Assembly (NCBI GenBank): GCA_023014485.1
Contig: JAJOZX010006161.1
Location: 62,001-126,000, forward strand
Reading direction: 5' to 3'
Length of the DNA stretch: 64,000 nucleotides
From: Bathynomus jamesi
Lineage: Eukaryota; Arthropoda; Malacostraca; Isopoda; Cirolanidae
In this document: one piece after another, positions 53,923 through 64,000 of the stretch
How the letters are laid out: each line of letters starts with the position of its first letter
Position numbering within the stretch: position 1 is the first letter of the stretch
Program-made: the position numbers and the translations under genes
The notes under the pieces: model-generated
What the model saw: only the letters and a program-made list of their open reading frames with translations
Databases searched by the model: none
Told to the model about the DNA's origin: nothing

Positions 53923-55308
53923 GTTGTAACATAAATTCTGCTCGATTAGAAAACGGACGATAGATAATAGAATAACCTGAAGATAATGTTAAATAGTCTT
54001 AGAAATGTTGCAAAATACACGCGGCGACAGGTTCGCACATGTTTTATCACGATACAGAATGATACGGAATTACTTAGGCTAGGGTAGGATTAGGCTAATG
54101 AATATTTTCTCTGGTGGTTTTTCATACAGTTACAACGCCACCCCTACGATATTACAGTAATTGAAAAAACATGTCGCTCACGAAAGAGTATATTCGACAT
54201 GTGATGCTGTATGAGTTCCATAAAGGATCTAACGCTAGTGAATCCGCAAGAAACATTCGAAGAGTTTATGGAAATGATGTTGTGAGCGAATGGATGTGTA
54301 GGAGATGGTTTGAGAAGTTCAGAAATGGAGACTTCAGTCTGAAAGATTATTAACGAACAGGACGACCAAACGAGATTGATGAAGAGTTGCTGAAAGCAAC
54401 AGTGGAGGAAAACTCAAACGTAACTGTAAGAGAACTTGGCCTGCAATTCGGCGTTAGCCATATGACCATTCATCGTCATTTGAAGCTGTTAGGAAAAGTA
54501 GTGAAGGTTGGAAAATGGTTTCCGCATGATTTGTCACAAGCGAATCTTCAACATCGAATCGATATTTGCACATCACTGCATTCTAGGCAACTGCAGGCAC
54601 CGTTTTTTAATCGGATCGTCACTGGGGATGAAAAATGGGTCCTCTACAACAATATTAAGCGTCGACATCAGTGTGGCTTAGCCGTGAAACAAAGCCTGAA
54701 CCTCAGCCAAGGAATGGACCCCATCCAAAGAAAATTTTGCTATGCGTTTGGTGGGATGTGCAAGGAATTATTCATTTTAAGCTTCTGCCAGATAACCAAA
54801 CAATCACAGAAGTGTACTGCCAACAACTCCAACGATTGAAGATGGCATTACAAGAAAAACGTTTTGCATTAATTAATCGCAGAGGTGTTCTATTCCACCT
54901 TCACACTGCTCGAATCACCACTGCCCAATTGGAGGCATTTGGTTGGGAAAAAATGCCTCATCCACCTTATTCTCCGAACACCGCACCTTCAGACTACCAT
55001 TTATTCAGAAGTCTGCAACACCACCTAGATAGACAAAAGTTGCAATCCAGGAAAGCTATCGAAAACGAAGTGATCGCTTTTTTTAACTCGAAACCAAGGG
55101 ATTCCTTCGAACGTGGCATAAAAAAACTGTTGTACAGGTGGGAGGAGGTTATAGAACAAGAAGGGAATTATATTGATGATTAATTTGTCATTGTCATTTA
55201 ATTTTTGTTGTGAATAAACTAAAAATTCGCGCAAATTTGTCCTTATAAGTCCTTTAATTTTTGTTCTGAATGAAATAAAAAATCGAGCAGAATATATGTT
55301 ACAACCTT
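53920..55308 (+). mobile_element. Full-length mariner, transposase dead
   Basis: Inverted ends AGGTTGTAACATAAATTCTGCTCGATT and its partner (GTTACAACCT) bound a ~1.39-kb element in (TA)n. It has a complete-length but mutated transposase gene on the plus strand. It sits immediately left of element B, with only ~14 bp of TA between them. Confidence 0.92.
54171..55183 (+). pseudogene. Mariner transposase with lost catalytic residues
   Basis: M-S-L-T-K-E-Y-I-R-H begins a typical mariner protein. The first HTH has M-C-R-R-W-F-E-K-F-R-N-G-D, then the linker with a TAA (54351) before R-T-G-R-P, and a second HTH with S-H-M-T-I-H-R-H-L. The first catalytic aspartate is kept in V-T-G-D-E-K-W-V. A frameshift near 54670 moves the rest to another frame (W-L-S-R onward). 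There the second aspartate site reads H-L-H-T-A-R-I-T instead of H-Q-D-N-A-R-P-H, and the third reads Y-S-P-N-T-A-P-S-D instead of Y-S-P-D-L-A-P-S-D. Two of the three metal ligands of DD34D are therefore gone. The C-terminus ends E-Q-E-G-N-Y-I-D-D at 55183. Confidence 0.93.
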
Positions 55309-55322
55309 ATATATATATATAT

Positions 55323-58205
55323 TAGGGTGTCACTTATTTTTCAACTTTTAAGTTTCCGTGCTCTGACCCAATCAAAGTATGTCATATGATGTAAAAACAC
55401 TGTGTACAAAGTTTTATTGAGATATTTTAATATTTAGAGGTCGCTCAACGGCTTCGAAGTACTGAATACGAGATTCTCAGAAAGTGTGAATATAAACAAT
55501 TTCCAAATGTATTTAAACAATTTATTATGTTCCTACATTAGCAGGAACTGCACAAGACATCATAATATTAAGATAAAGTACATTAACATCAGACAGTACC
55601 GTAATTATTATGATTAATCATTATTTCCACTCAAGGTATGCTTTTGCCCCCATGTGCAATGCTTGCGATGGTCTTCAACAACCTGGAGAAGAAACTGGAG
55701 TTGTTCTTCATCTTTGGTTAAGTATCCAGAAAAATCCTGGATGAGAGCAACCCACGTTCAGCGAAGTCATTTGTTACAGTTAGAGTTTTTAGTCTGTTTC
55801 GCAGTCTGGTAATGGGTATCCTCTTTCCATTTCTCAGCAGTTTCCTCCAGGAATTCTTCTGGGAGGTTGAGCTTCGTGAACAATGATTTTGTGTTTTTTG
55901 TTACAAAGTTTTCCAAACTTTTTTCTTTCAGAGTATCCAGGTCAATAATCACACCCTTTGGAGGGTTCTCTTGTCCATCAACACTACTCATAGATATGAC
56001 CATGCGATTTTTTATATCAGGGAGGACATCGTCATCGAAAAAAGCAAGACCCACCAGCTCTTCAGACAAATACTATAAATGAGCTGCCATCTTCTGTGAA
56101 GTTACCATGGCAATGCGTGGATGGATGTTTGAATACTTTATTAGTGACTGTAGGAGATGAAGGTAATTTTGGGGAACACTAATGGCGCAAGAGCACGTGG
56201 TCCAAGCTTTCACATAGATGCACACAATAAAAATGCAAAAGTCGCGAAGTCCTCTTTCCTCACGGTTTGTTAACTTAAATTGTGATCTGAACATCCAAAT
56301 CTTTAAGGAATAGATTGCCTTTGACATTCATCTCATCGTGCCTGATGCATCGCTCCGGGAGCATGAAAATCTACAACACGATTAGAGACAGCACCAAGAA
56401 ACAGACATGCCAGTTCAAGTAGCTCCTTATCGTTATCTCGCGGGATTTTTGTAGTCATTGCAGATTTAGAGAAGCTAACGAGACTTTCCTTTACATCAGC
56501 GACACCAGAAGTGGAAATTTCATCAGTGGTGGAGTCTTCATACCGCTTTGGATCAATGTCGTCCCACTTTCATTGAAATCTCTTAAAAAGTTGGACATCT
56601 GTAGCTAATGTGGGACCCATGAATTCTTTAAAAGCTACTGCAGCCAAAAGTCCGATGATGTGATATCTGCAGGCCAGATGGAGTAGGTCACGTTTCAGCA
56701 TCTGCTGTAAAATAACGCAAGTCCCAGCCATTATACCAGTATTGGAGCTAGTTGTATCGAAGGATATAGCTTGGACCTTTTCTTCAATATCCCACTTACG
56801 GAGAACTTCACTGACAGCTGCAGCTTGTGCTTTCCCACTTCCAGATATGAGCTTTGGAACGCCAAGAAGCTGATGTACGCCCCGACCTGTTACTATGACA
56901 GGAAGACGATAAATTTTTTCTTTCCAATAATTTCCGGTAATAATTTACCATCCCAGTGTACAGTAATAGGGACATTCGGCTTGAAGTTTTTCATGATGGT
57001 CATAGAGAGTGCCTCCCTTTGCTTCTTTCGTTCACGTCGGATGGCCTCTCGATTCACAGCAAGATCAGGGATACCATGGCTGAGACTTTTCGCAGTCTTT
57101 GTAATAATCATAGTAGCAGCACGATCAGATACTTTACAGGGACCTAGAACTGCTGTGAGACCAGGCGTGATGACTTCTTTTCTTCCCCGCTTGAAAGCGG
57201 GTTTCTGCCTACTCGTTCCAGGAACAGCTTCAGGTTCTGATTCCTCTTCCTCAAACGTCGATGAACTGCTGCTCTCTAGTGTAACAGAATCTAACAATGA
57301 ATCCTTGCTTTGTTCTGCATTTCGCTTTCGACTTTGTTCACTCAACACACGTTTCTCCTTCTTTGCCTCCTTCTGATGTAGCACAATATCAACAGACATT
57401 GTTCCACGACGGCCTTTTTCACTCTGAGCAATGAGAAACTGCTTATCTTCCTTCATTTTGATTATGTCGAGGGCATTTGCATGAGCGATATCAAAGAGGT
57501 CGTGGAAACAGTCCTTGAACATGCTCTCATTCTTAAACTGTACTTCTGTCTTGCGGGATGCATTTTTCTTTAATGCTTTCCATCGTGAGAAGAGTTTTTC
57601 CAGTTTTCTGATTGTGTCCTGTTTGTGTTGAGTTGGAATTTGGGTACGATTCCAAAACTCCTCAATTTTTTCAATTGTCATTGACGAAGCCTCTCTTATC
57701 GTCTTTTTTATATGTAAATGAAGGAAAAAGGACAGAGCCTGAAGATTTTATGGCAATTTACCACTTCTAATATCATTCTCACACTTCTCAATCAAGTAAA
57801 CCTTAGATTTCTTTCGAGTCTCCATCATTAGATAATAAATGTATTTTGCTATATAAATTTACACCTGAAAATAAAAAATAAATGTTATAGTTATTATGCA
57901 ATAAAATACACTAATACACACACATCCTACTATTAAGACTAAAATAACACACACTAATGCAAACACATCCTACCAATAAGGCGACTGAAATGAAACTGAG
58001 GTGAGGCATAGAAAGGAAGCACATTTCAATTTAGGAAAAGTAACGACGCGTCATCAAAATGTTAATGGCCTTGAGCGACTTCTAAATATTAATATTTTCT
58101 CATGAAACTTCATAATCAGCGTTTTTACATACAATGTCACATTTCTAGAGTGTCAGACCGAAACTTCTTCATGGTTCAATTCTTACCATACAATTAAGTG
58201 ACACC

Positions 58206-58208
<3 letters not shown>
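55323..58208 (-). mobile_element. Element B: 2.9-kb TAGGGTGTCAC-ended DNA transposon
   Basis: Ends are TAGGGTGTCACTTA and TAAGTGACACCCAA (final T changed to A), flanked by ATATATAT at 55315-55322 and 58209-58216. About 120-140 bp inside each end the motif ATATTTAGA(G/A)GTCGCTCAA occurs as an inverted pair (about 55430 and 58080). Part of it also occurs in A. The minus strand carries a decayed transposase gene related to that of A. Confidence 0.87.
55625..57681 (-). pseudogene. Putative transposase of element B, decayed
   Basis: Best frame 57681-56893 encodes a helical N-terminus (F-W-N-R-T-Q-I-P), basic and Ser/Glu-rich linkers, the R-E-A-I-R-R-E-R-K-K-Q region and V-H-W-D-G-K-L-L-P-E-I. Further frames give S-F-D-T-T-S-S-N-T-G (about 56750), C-R-Y-H-I-I-G (about 56670) and L-F-K-R-F-Q-TGA-K-W (about 56570). 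Next come Y-L-S-E-E-L-V-G-L-A-F-F-D (about 56060), T-N-D-F-A-E-R-G (about 55765) and T-K-D-E-E-Q-L-Q-F-L-L-Q-V-V-E-D-H-R-K (about 55680). Several shifts and stops separate these. The order and spacing follow element A, and the first acidic motif lost in A is intact here. Confidence 0.78.
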
Positions 58209-58238
<30 letters not shown>

Positions 58239-58257
58239 CATATATATATACACAAAC

Positions 58258-58465
58258 TCAGAATGGTCCCCTGAGAAACTTACATGTTAAACACAGACCG
58301 TGCATGGAACAAGGAACTCTTCTGGGAAATTACATCCACTATAGTTCGAAGAAAAAGAAAAACACTACAGTATTTGTCATTTATCATTACTTATTCGAAC
58401 TATAGTGGATGTAATTTCCAAAAAGAGTGCCTTGATCCATGCACGGTCTGTGTTTAACACATATA
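58258..58465. mobile_element. Foldback element, ~60-bp arms
   Basis: AACACAGACCGTGCATGGA...CACTATAGTTCGAA pairs with TTCGAACTATAGTGGATG...CATGCACGGTCTGTGTT around a ~45-bp loop containing TTTGTCATTT. The arms differ at a few bases. Half of a related copy lies at 48050-48165. It is non-coding and flanked by TA-rich sequence. Confidence 0.85.
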
Positions 58466-61230
58466 TATATATTATACTTGGGGGTTAACCGGTGAGTTTA
58501 ACCCTCAATTACAATAGAGTACTCCTTTGCGGTCCTGCGGGGACCTACAGGGTGCGCTGACCTACCGGTCACTTGCGGAATCCGGGAGCTTCCTTAGCCC
58601 TTGTTCCACTCGTCGAGTTTAGATTAATTATGATGGGAATAACTGAGAGTCAGCTTTAATTTTAGGCTTTTTAATGAAGTTAAAATAAGCGGATTACAGG
58701 CGAGAGTTTATAAGAAATGGTTAACTTTTGAGTTCACAAGGTCATATTTAGATTAATTTCACCGGGCTTTAATTAAGTGAGTTATTCTGAAATTTAGACG
58801 TGACAATTAAGGTCACGTAGAAATAAACGAACTAAGTCTGCTGGCGTTTCCTTCAGTCAGATCATCAATACCGATATTCCGATAAGAAGCTCGTTCCCTA
58901 ATTGAGGTAGGTGAAATTTACCCTTCACTCACGGGTAAGTTACGTTAATTCAAGGTCAGACGGCCCTCTTCTTGAAAGCAATCTCTGTACTTCGTTCTAG
59001 GTCCGCTGTAAAGCAAGTTAATGACATACGGGCAACTCGCTCCTCGTCGTCCGCGATAAAATGAAGAACAATTTCCTTCTAAGACTTACTACCCTTAAGC
59101 CCGTTCTAAAATCGTCTTAAAACAAAACTAATGCATACGAGGTAACTTGCACCCGTTACCCGCTGAGACTCAAGGCGAGATGAGCCCTACCCAAAGTGTG
59201 GCTGAGAGCTACTCAGAATGTAGAATCTGTCTTTCATTGGCTGGACCCCTCCTTATATAGGAAGGAATCCACTCTCACATACGTCAGAGTGGTGAGACAC
59301 CGTGACACCAAGAGAATTTGTGATTCCCACAGTCAAGCGTTCCTATCTCAAAACTCGAAACGGATGTGAGATGTTAGCTCGGAAGGTACATGGGTAATCA
59401 GCAAGCGCGAGATGTCGCGAAAGTGCATCTGAGCGCTTTTAATTGTAAAGACTGACTGTTTTAACATTACAGTATAATTGATATTTTTCCATGTTTTGGG
59501 CAATTACTTAGCGACGTAGGAAAGTTTAGGCTACTTCTCGCGTCAATCATTAAGATATAGGCGAGCACCTGCTCTTGTAAAAGATTCAAGAATAGGGGCG
59601 TACTTGTGTATAACATTCATCGTAATTATTTCAGTTTTAATTAATATTTCGTATGACGGTCGTCCCGTATAACAGTTCGTCCGTTCTTTAAAAAAAAAAA
59701 ACAACTTAGGGCTTCGTTTCTCATCGGAAAACTGGTATCGTGAAAGTCGTGAAAAACACGCGAATTCGTAATATAGACACTGAGATCACAGCCAAGTTTT
59801 GTAGAAATCCCATTATAGAAGTAAAACTCCAAGAATCGAAATTATCTATGGAAATGCTAACAGCGTACACAATTCAGTGTTTTGAAAATCTGACTTAGCA
59901 ATTAGAGAAAAAAATATTTAGAAGATCTTCCTTAAGGGAAGTAATTTTATAGTGAATTAAATTTACTGATTGAATTATTAGTCAGTTTCGAATAAGAGAA
60001 ATTATATTGACATGATCTCAGTTTACACCAGACGTTACTCAAGTGACGTCAAACATTTTCATTTTAGAATTACTGCAGCAGACGAAAACAATGGTAATTA
60101 TTGAATATGCGCTAGTGCTTTATTTACATTATTTAAGATGAACTGCAAAATAAATCGAAACAAAGGAAAATTCACCTAAAAATTAAAATTAAAATTAAAA
60201 TTAATGAAAATTAAAGTTCGGTACATGCAATGAATCGAGATTATTAAATTTACAAATGAATCGGTTACGATTTTAATATGGATCTCCAATCAATTTTAAA
60301 TTCAAATTCATTTTAAAATCAAATTTCATGTTAAATCAGAATAAATGTAAATGAAAAGTCAATGAATACAATAAATCAAGATAAGTTAAAATTATAAATA
60401 AATCAAGTATGATCATAATATGGGTCATCAAACAATATAAATTTAGATTCATCATACTCAAACTCAAAAACCGATACATAAATTTAAAATAGCAATAATA
60501 TAAAAATTAATTATTCGTTTATAGATTAGCATAAAAATTAAAAATCAGCTCATTTTAAAATCAAAAGCAGTAATAGAATCAAAATTGCAATAATATAAAA
60601 ACATCAACTGATTAAAATAGGAGTTCTCTCTTTACACATTTTCCTTTCTCGTTACAAAATGAAGGAAAGATTTAACTAAAAAATTTGAGATATATATTTA
60701 AGGCATCTTGAAGTTTAGGAATTATAGCATAATGTTAGAATTTCGAAACGTCTGTTGAATGGGAAAATTGGAAATCATTTATGGGCTTTTGGGCCGGAAA
60801 AAATGGCATGTAAAAACCTTATAGGTTAAGCAATGTGACACGATGGATCCTTTATCCGTCACCTTTTTATTTATCAGCAATTAGTGAAATTATAGAAAAG
60901 AAATGACGTATTCGGAATAATAGAAGAGAATTACTTTAACTAATGTCAGCGTGATTGATTAATTGGGGAAATGGGATTTAGTGAAGGTGACTGCTAGGAG
61001 GGGTAACTAAAATAGAGTTTTAAGGGAAATGAGTTTATCAAACGTTTCGCATTCTTATACAATAGCAGAGACTAAGATATGCCACAAGGTCTAGAAAATA
61101 ACAATGGACGCAATTTGGTTTTTCTCAGGTTAACACTTATAGGAAATATAAAGGGCAATTTACTCGCGGAACTTAAGCGAAAACAAAACAGAGTAATATA
61201 TTATAAATTCTCTCGGACATGCTAGTGAGG
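58466..61230. other. 2.8-kb AT-rich region, no gene found
   Basis: Apart from a GC-richer first ~850 bp (58485-59330) the region is AT-rich and free of ORFs with recognisable domains. (AAAATT)n-like sequence lies at about 60177-60215. The early part could be an LTR or promoter-bearing leader of an unrecognised element, but no second copy is in the window. Confidence 0.5.
59235..59290 (+). promoter_or_regulatory. Possible Pol II promoter (CCAAT-like plus TATA)
   Basis: CATTGGCTGG (inverted CCAAT) is followed about 12 bp later by CCTTATATAGG, then AAGGAATCCACTCTCA about 25-30 bp downstream, where initiation would fall. The spacing suits a TATA promoter on the plus strand. There is no ORF downstream, so it might drive a non-coding RNA or be an LTR remnant. 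Confidence 0.25.
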
Positions 61231-61239
61231 GTTCTAGGG

Positions 61240-61911
61240 CAATTGCGTCCTGGTCAAGTGCGTCCCGGACAAATGCGTCCCGGTCATTGGCGTCCCTCGA
61301 CAATTGCGTCCCGGACAATTGCGTCCCGGACAATTGCGTCCCGGACAATTGCGCACTTCTCCAACTACTATATGAAGTTTATTTATTAGAGAAGTGAATA
61401 GAAAGTTAGTATCGGAATTTCAAATATACTTTTCATTTTAACCTATTAAACTTGTTATATGTTCATAAGTTCTGTTCGAAACTGTTCTCTAAAACTTTAT
61501 CCATCATCAACAACATCATTGTCAAATTTTATGGGTTACGTCCACTTAAGATAAAGTTAGTTTCGTTAGTTTTAACGAAAATATCACAACTTAACCTAAC
61601 CAATCGTCAAGGGCATACAGTTGACCTACTGGGCATTCAATTAATCTAACCGGGCATTATATCCCATACAAAATTACAATAACAAACATACTCGTCCCTT
61701 TTCATTGGCGTCCCTGGACAATTGCGTAGGTGAAGTCACAATGAACTTTCTATTCACTTCTCTAATAAATAAACTTCATATAGTAGTTCGGGAAGTGAGC
61801 AATTGTCCGGGACGCAATTGTCCGGGACGAAATAAAACCGGACGCAATTGTCCAGGGACGCCAATGACCGGGACGCATTTGTCCGGGACGCACTTGACCA
61901 GGACGCAATTG
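61240..61911. mobile_element. Inverted-repeat element with CGTCCCGGACAATTG sub-repeats
   Basis: Arms of about 170 bp (61240-61408 and 61738-61911) are reverse complements. Each combines ~14-bp iterations of GCGTCCCGGACAATT with a shared TACTATATGAAGTTTATTTATTAGAGAAG block. The ~330-bp core includes TTAACCTAACCAATCGTCAA and AACCGGGCATT motifs, also found in the palindrome at 14.8-15.9 kb. It is non-coding. Neither a target duplication nor a known superfamily signature was settled. Confidence 0.8.
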
Positions 61912-64000
61912 TTTTGTCACCGCTAGGGAATACCTTTTAACATTAGAAGAGGGTACATTACATTGTCAAATTTGGGGGAATATATGAAGAATTTTTAGAA
62001 CCTGCCGGTTCATTAAAAAATTTGTATCTCATCATTGCGTTATAAAATACAGAGTCTGCATCACTGCCATATGGTGGGTGAGAAACAAGGTTACAATACA
62101 ATATAAATATAGCTGGGTATTTTATGAAGAATTGAAAACTAGGTGGGTTTGTAAAATTTTAAAATATAGTTTCATCTGATTTATGATTTGAAGAAGGGGA
62201 AGCTAATTTCTCATAGGTTTTCAAGTTAATTTTTATTTCAGAATTCATTTTAAGTTCATTTGATAAAAAATACGGGTAACTAAAGAAATTTCAGTTCTAA
62301 TTTATAGAAAACAATTTGTGAGGCACACTGTCCTGAAGAAAGATCATAGTATTTTAGATTTAAAATTTGTCTGAGACATTTTTAAAAGAAGAATAGTAGG
62401 AAAAGAAATTCATAGTAGTAAGGTAAATTACAATAAGGTGCTAAAAGGACATAATAAGGATAATTTACTGCTCTGCAGGATATGGAATGTTTTATGAGGA
62501 CTCTTCAGTCCTTCAAAAAATTTGCGGTGGGTTTCGCACATTCACAGGATTTATTAATAGCTACCTGTGTTGCATACATAGCAGTGAGTTCATTTCTAAT
62601 TAGAGAGGATAAGCCTCCTAATTTGTTTTGGATAGTCTAAAAGGATTACAGTTAATGAGTTATAAGGGAAGATAATTTCTGGAAGAATATCTTCGTCCCA
62701 TCAAGGTTTAGTAATAGAAAGAGAAGATTTACTTCTACTGAGGACTAACTTATTTAATTAATTGTCGGGGAAGAGTCTTTTTGAATCTGACTTCTTTTCG
62801 ATAGGGAACTAAATAAAAGAAAATTCTGTCCTGTTAGAACACATAGGAAGGCAAAAAGTTAGAAAATAAGCACGTACTGAAAGTACTATTTTATCCAATT
62901 ACCTTTTTTCAAACAACTGTCTCTGTGTTTTTTTTGACGAAAATATTTAGGTATTTCAGACAGTTTGAGGGGACATTAAAATGTTTTATAAAGCATGACA
63001 CAAAATTTAATGGTAATACTTAAATTTTATAAGAAAGAATAGTTGAGAAAAAGAAACACAAAGATTAAGATTAATTTTCGTTTCATAATGCAATGTTCTT
63101 TTAAGGGTCCTTTGCAATAAGAACCCATCAAAAATAGAATAAACAACAGTTTAGACGGTGTGTTTTCCGGATGTTAAACTTTTTCATAGATCTTTAAAGG
63201 GTTTTAGAAAAAGTTTAATTTTCACATTTGCTTTAATAAGTAAATTTGAAGATAATCATTAATTGACTTTACATTGGCTTTTCCATATCAATTTCTTCTT
63301 TTATGATGGTTGGTGTAATTTTTTACGGATAACTAATTTTATTTCTTTTCCATTGAAAGTATCGAAATATTTCACCGAGTAAGTATATATAAAAGCTTAA
63401 GGTTTTACGTTACACCGAGTGATTTTATACTAAAGGGTTTTATGTAATAGAACATTGCATAATGTTTTTCGATAATAAGAAATATTATATTTGTAAGTTT
63501 CAATTTAATATTTATAAGTACTTAGAGTTCAGTTATTAGGAAATAATTATAGTGGTAAACATACCTAAGTGAAAAACATCTCGTATCCACAATTATGACG
63601 CCATATCCTGGCTTATTCATAGAAAGCTGATATTCCAAGGGACAACTATTTCATGTTATTTCATATAAGGAAAGAAAAATAGACATGAAGAGAAACGTAT
63701 AGTAAGAGTGGTATGAAGACATGATTTATAAACGTTTTAAGGGATTAATTTAATGTATTAAATTATAGAATAGAAATTTACACTCAGCTATAGCACCATA
63801 TTTTAAATCGATTTCTAAATTATTAATAAATTTTTTATCTTTACACTATGGCATCGCTTTTTCTTTATTTTCATTCTACGTCACTTTACGCACTAATTTT
63901 AAACACGTAAAGAGCACTTTTATACTTTCCGACATTAAGCACGTGACTTTACACATTCTTATTTTAGGCTAGTAGTATGGTTAACTAATTTTTATTTAAA
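61912..64000. other. AT-rich tail of window, no gene found
   Basis: About 2.1 kb of A/T-rich sequence has no ORF of note on either strand, no repeat pair with the rest of the window and no element ends recognised. Confidence 0.55.

Noticed and set aside
58485..59330. A possible LTR or host gene promoter region
   Set aside because: No second copy, no PBS/PPT and no coding sequence downstream. Only the TATA/CCAAT-like pair was kept, at low confidence.

Overview
The window reads as arthropod nuclear DNA, and almost everything in it is transposable elements and satellites. No confident host protein-coding gene was found. The arthropod call rests on AT-rich sequence, very abundant (TA)n and (CA)n arrays, spliced Tc1 transposons, several mariner families, an I-like LINE, a Penelope-like element, a Ty3/gypsy element with an env-like third frame, and CCTAA-rich motifs. 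A crustacean (penaeid-like microsatellite load) or a chelicerate is my best guess, but the species is not determined.

Layout. 1-3668: satellite of ~68-bp monomers with higher-order periods of 8 and 15 monomers. 4085-4652: 3' end of a CR1/jockey-like LINE (minus). 4653-7990: a GC-rich, decayed LINE with endonuclease, reverse transcriptase and RNase H (plus). 8678-9582: deletion derivative of a mariner-like element. 9870-11733: remnant hAT-like element holding a second mariner derivative (9945-10616) and a 563-bp hAT MITE (11023-11585). 12757-19313: giant nested palindrome with two Helitron-type 3' ends tail to tail at its centre, tRNA-like units on its flanks, and a spliced Tc1 element (17526-19258) in the right arm. 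19547-22140: mariner and LINE remnants on the minus strand. 24745-28086: nearly intact DNA transposon (element C). 28162-~33155: Ty3/gypsy-type element whose right LTR was hit by a mariner copy. 35334-37310: Penelope-like element with a GIY-YIG nuclease. 37472-47850: about 40 tandem copies of a 264-bp unit, most carrying a tRNA-like gene with A box, B box and a T5 terminator. 48265-49278, 50639-53436 and 55323-58208: three relatives of element C (D, A, B), each inserted in a (TA)n tract. 53920-55308: full-length but catalytically dead mariner. 58209-64000: foldback elements and AT-rich sequence without genes.

The most unusual content is (i) the 10.4-kb array of tRNA-like Pol III units, also seen singly at 22.5 kb and as inverted pairs at 12.8-17.4 kb, and (ii) four copies from a transposon group with TAGGGTG ends, 8-bp target duplications matching nTnnnnAn, and proteins sharing DG-K, D-T-x-S-N-T-G, C-x-x-H and (in A, B and D) N-D-x-A-E-R-G motifs. 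These ends look hAT-like, but no hATC domain was recognised. The elements seem to interact only as nested insertions. (TA)n tracts act as a recurrent landing site and boundary, and several families are present as deletion derivatives.
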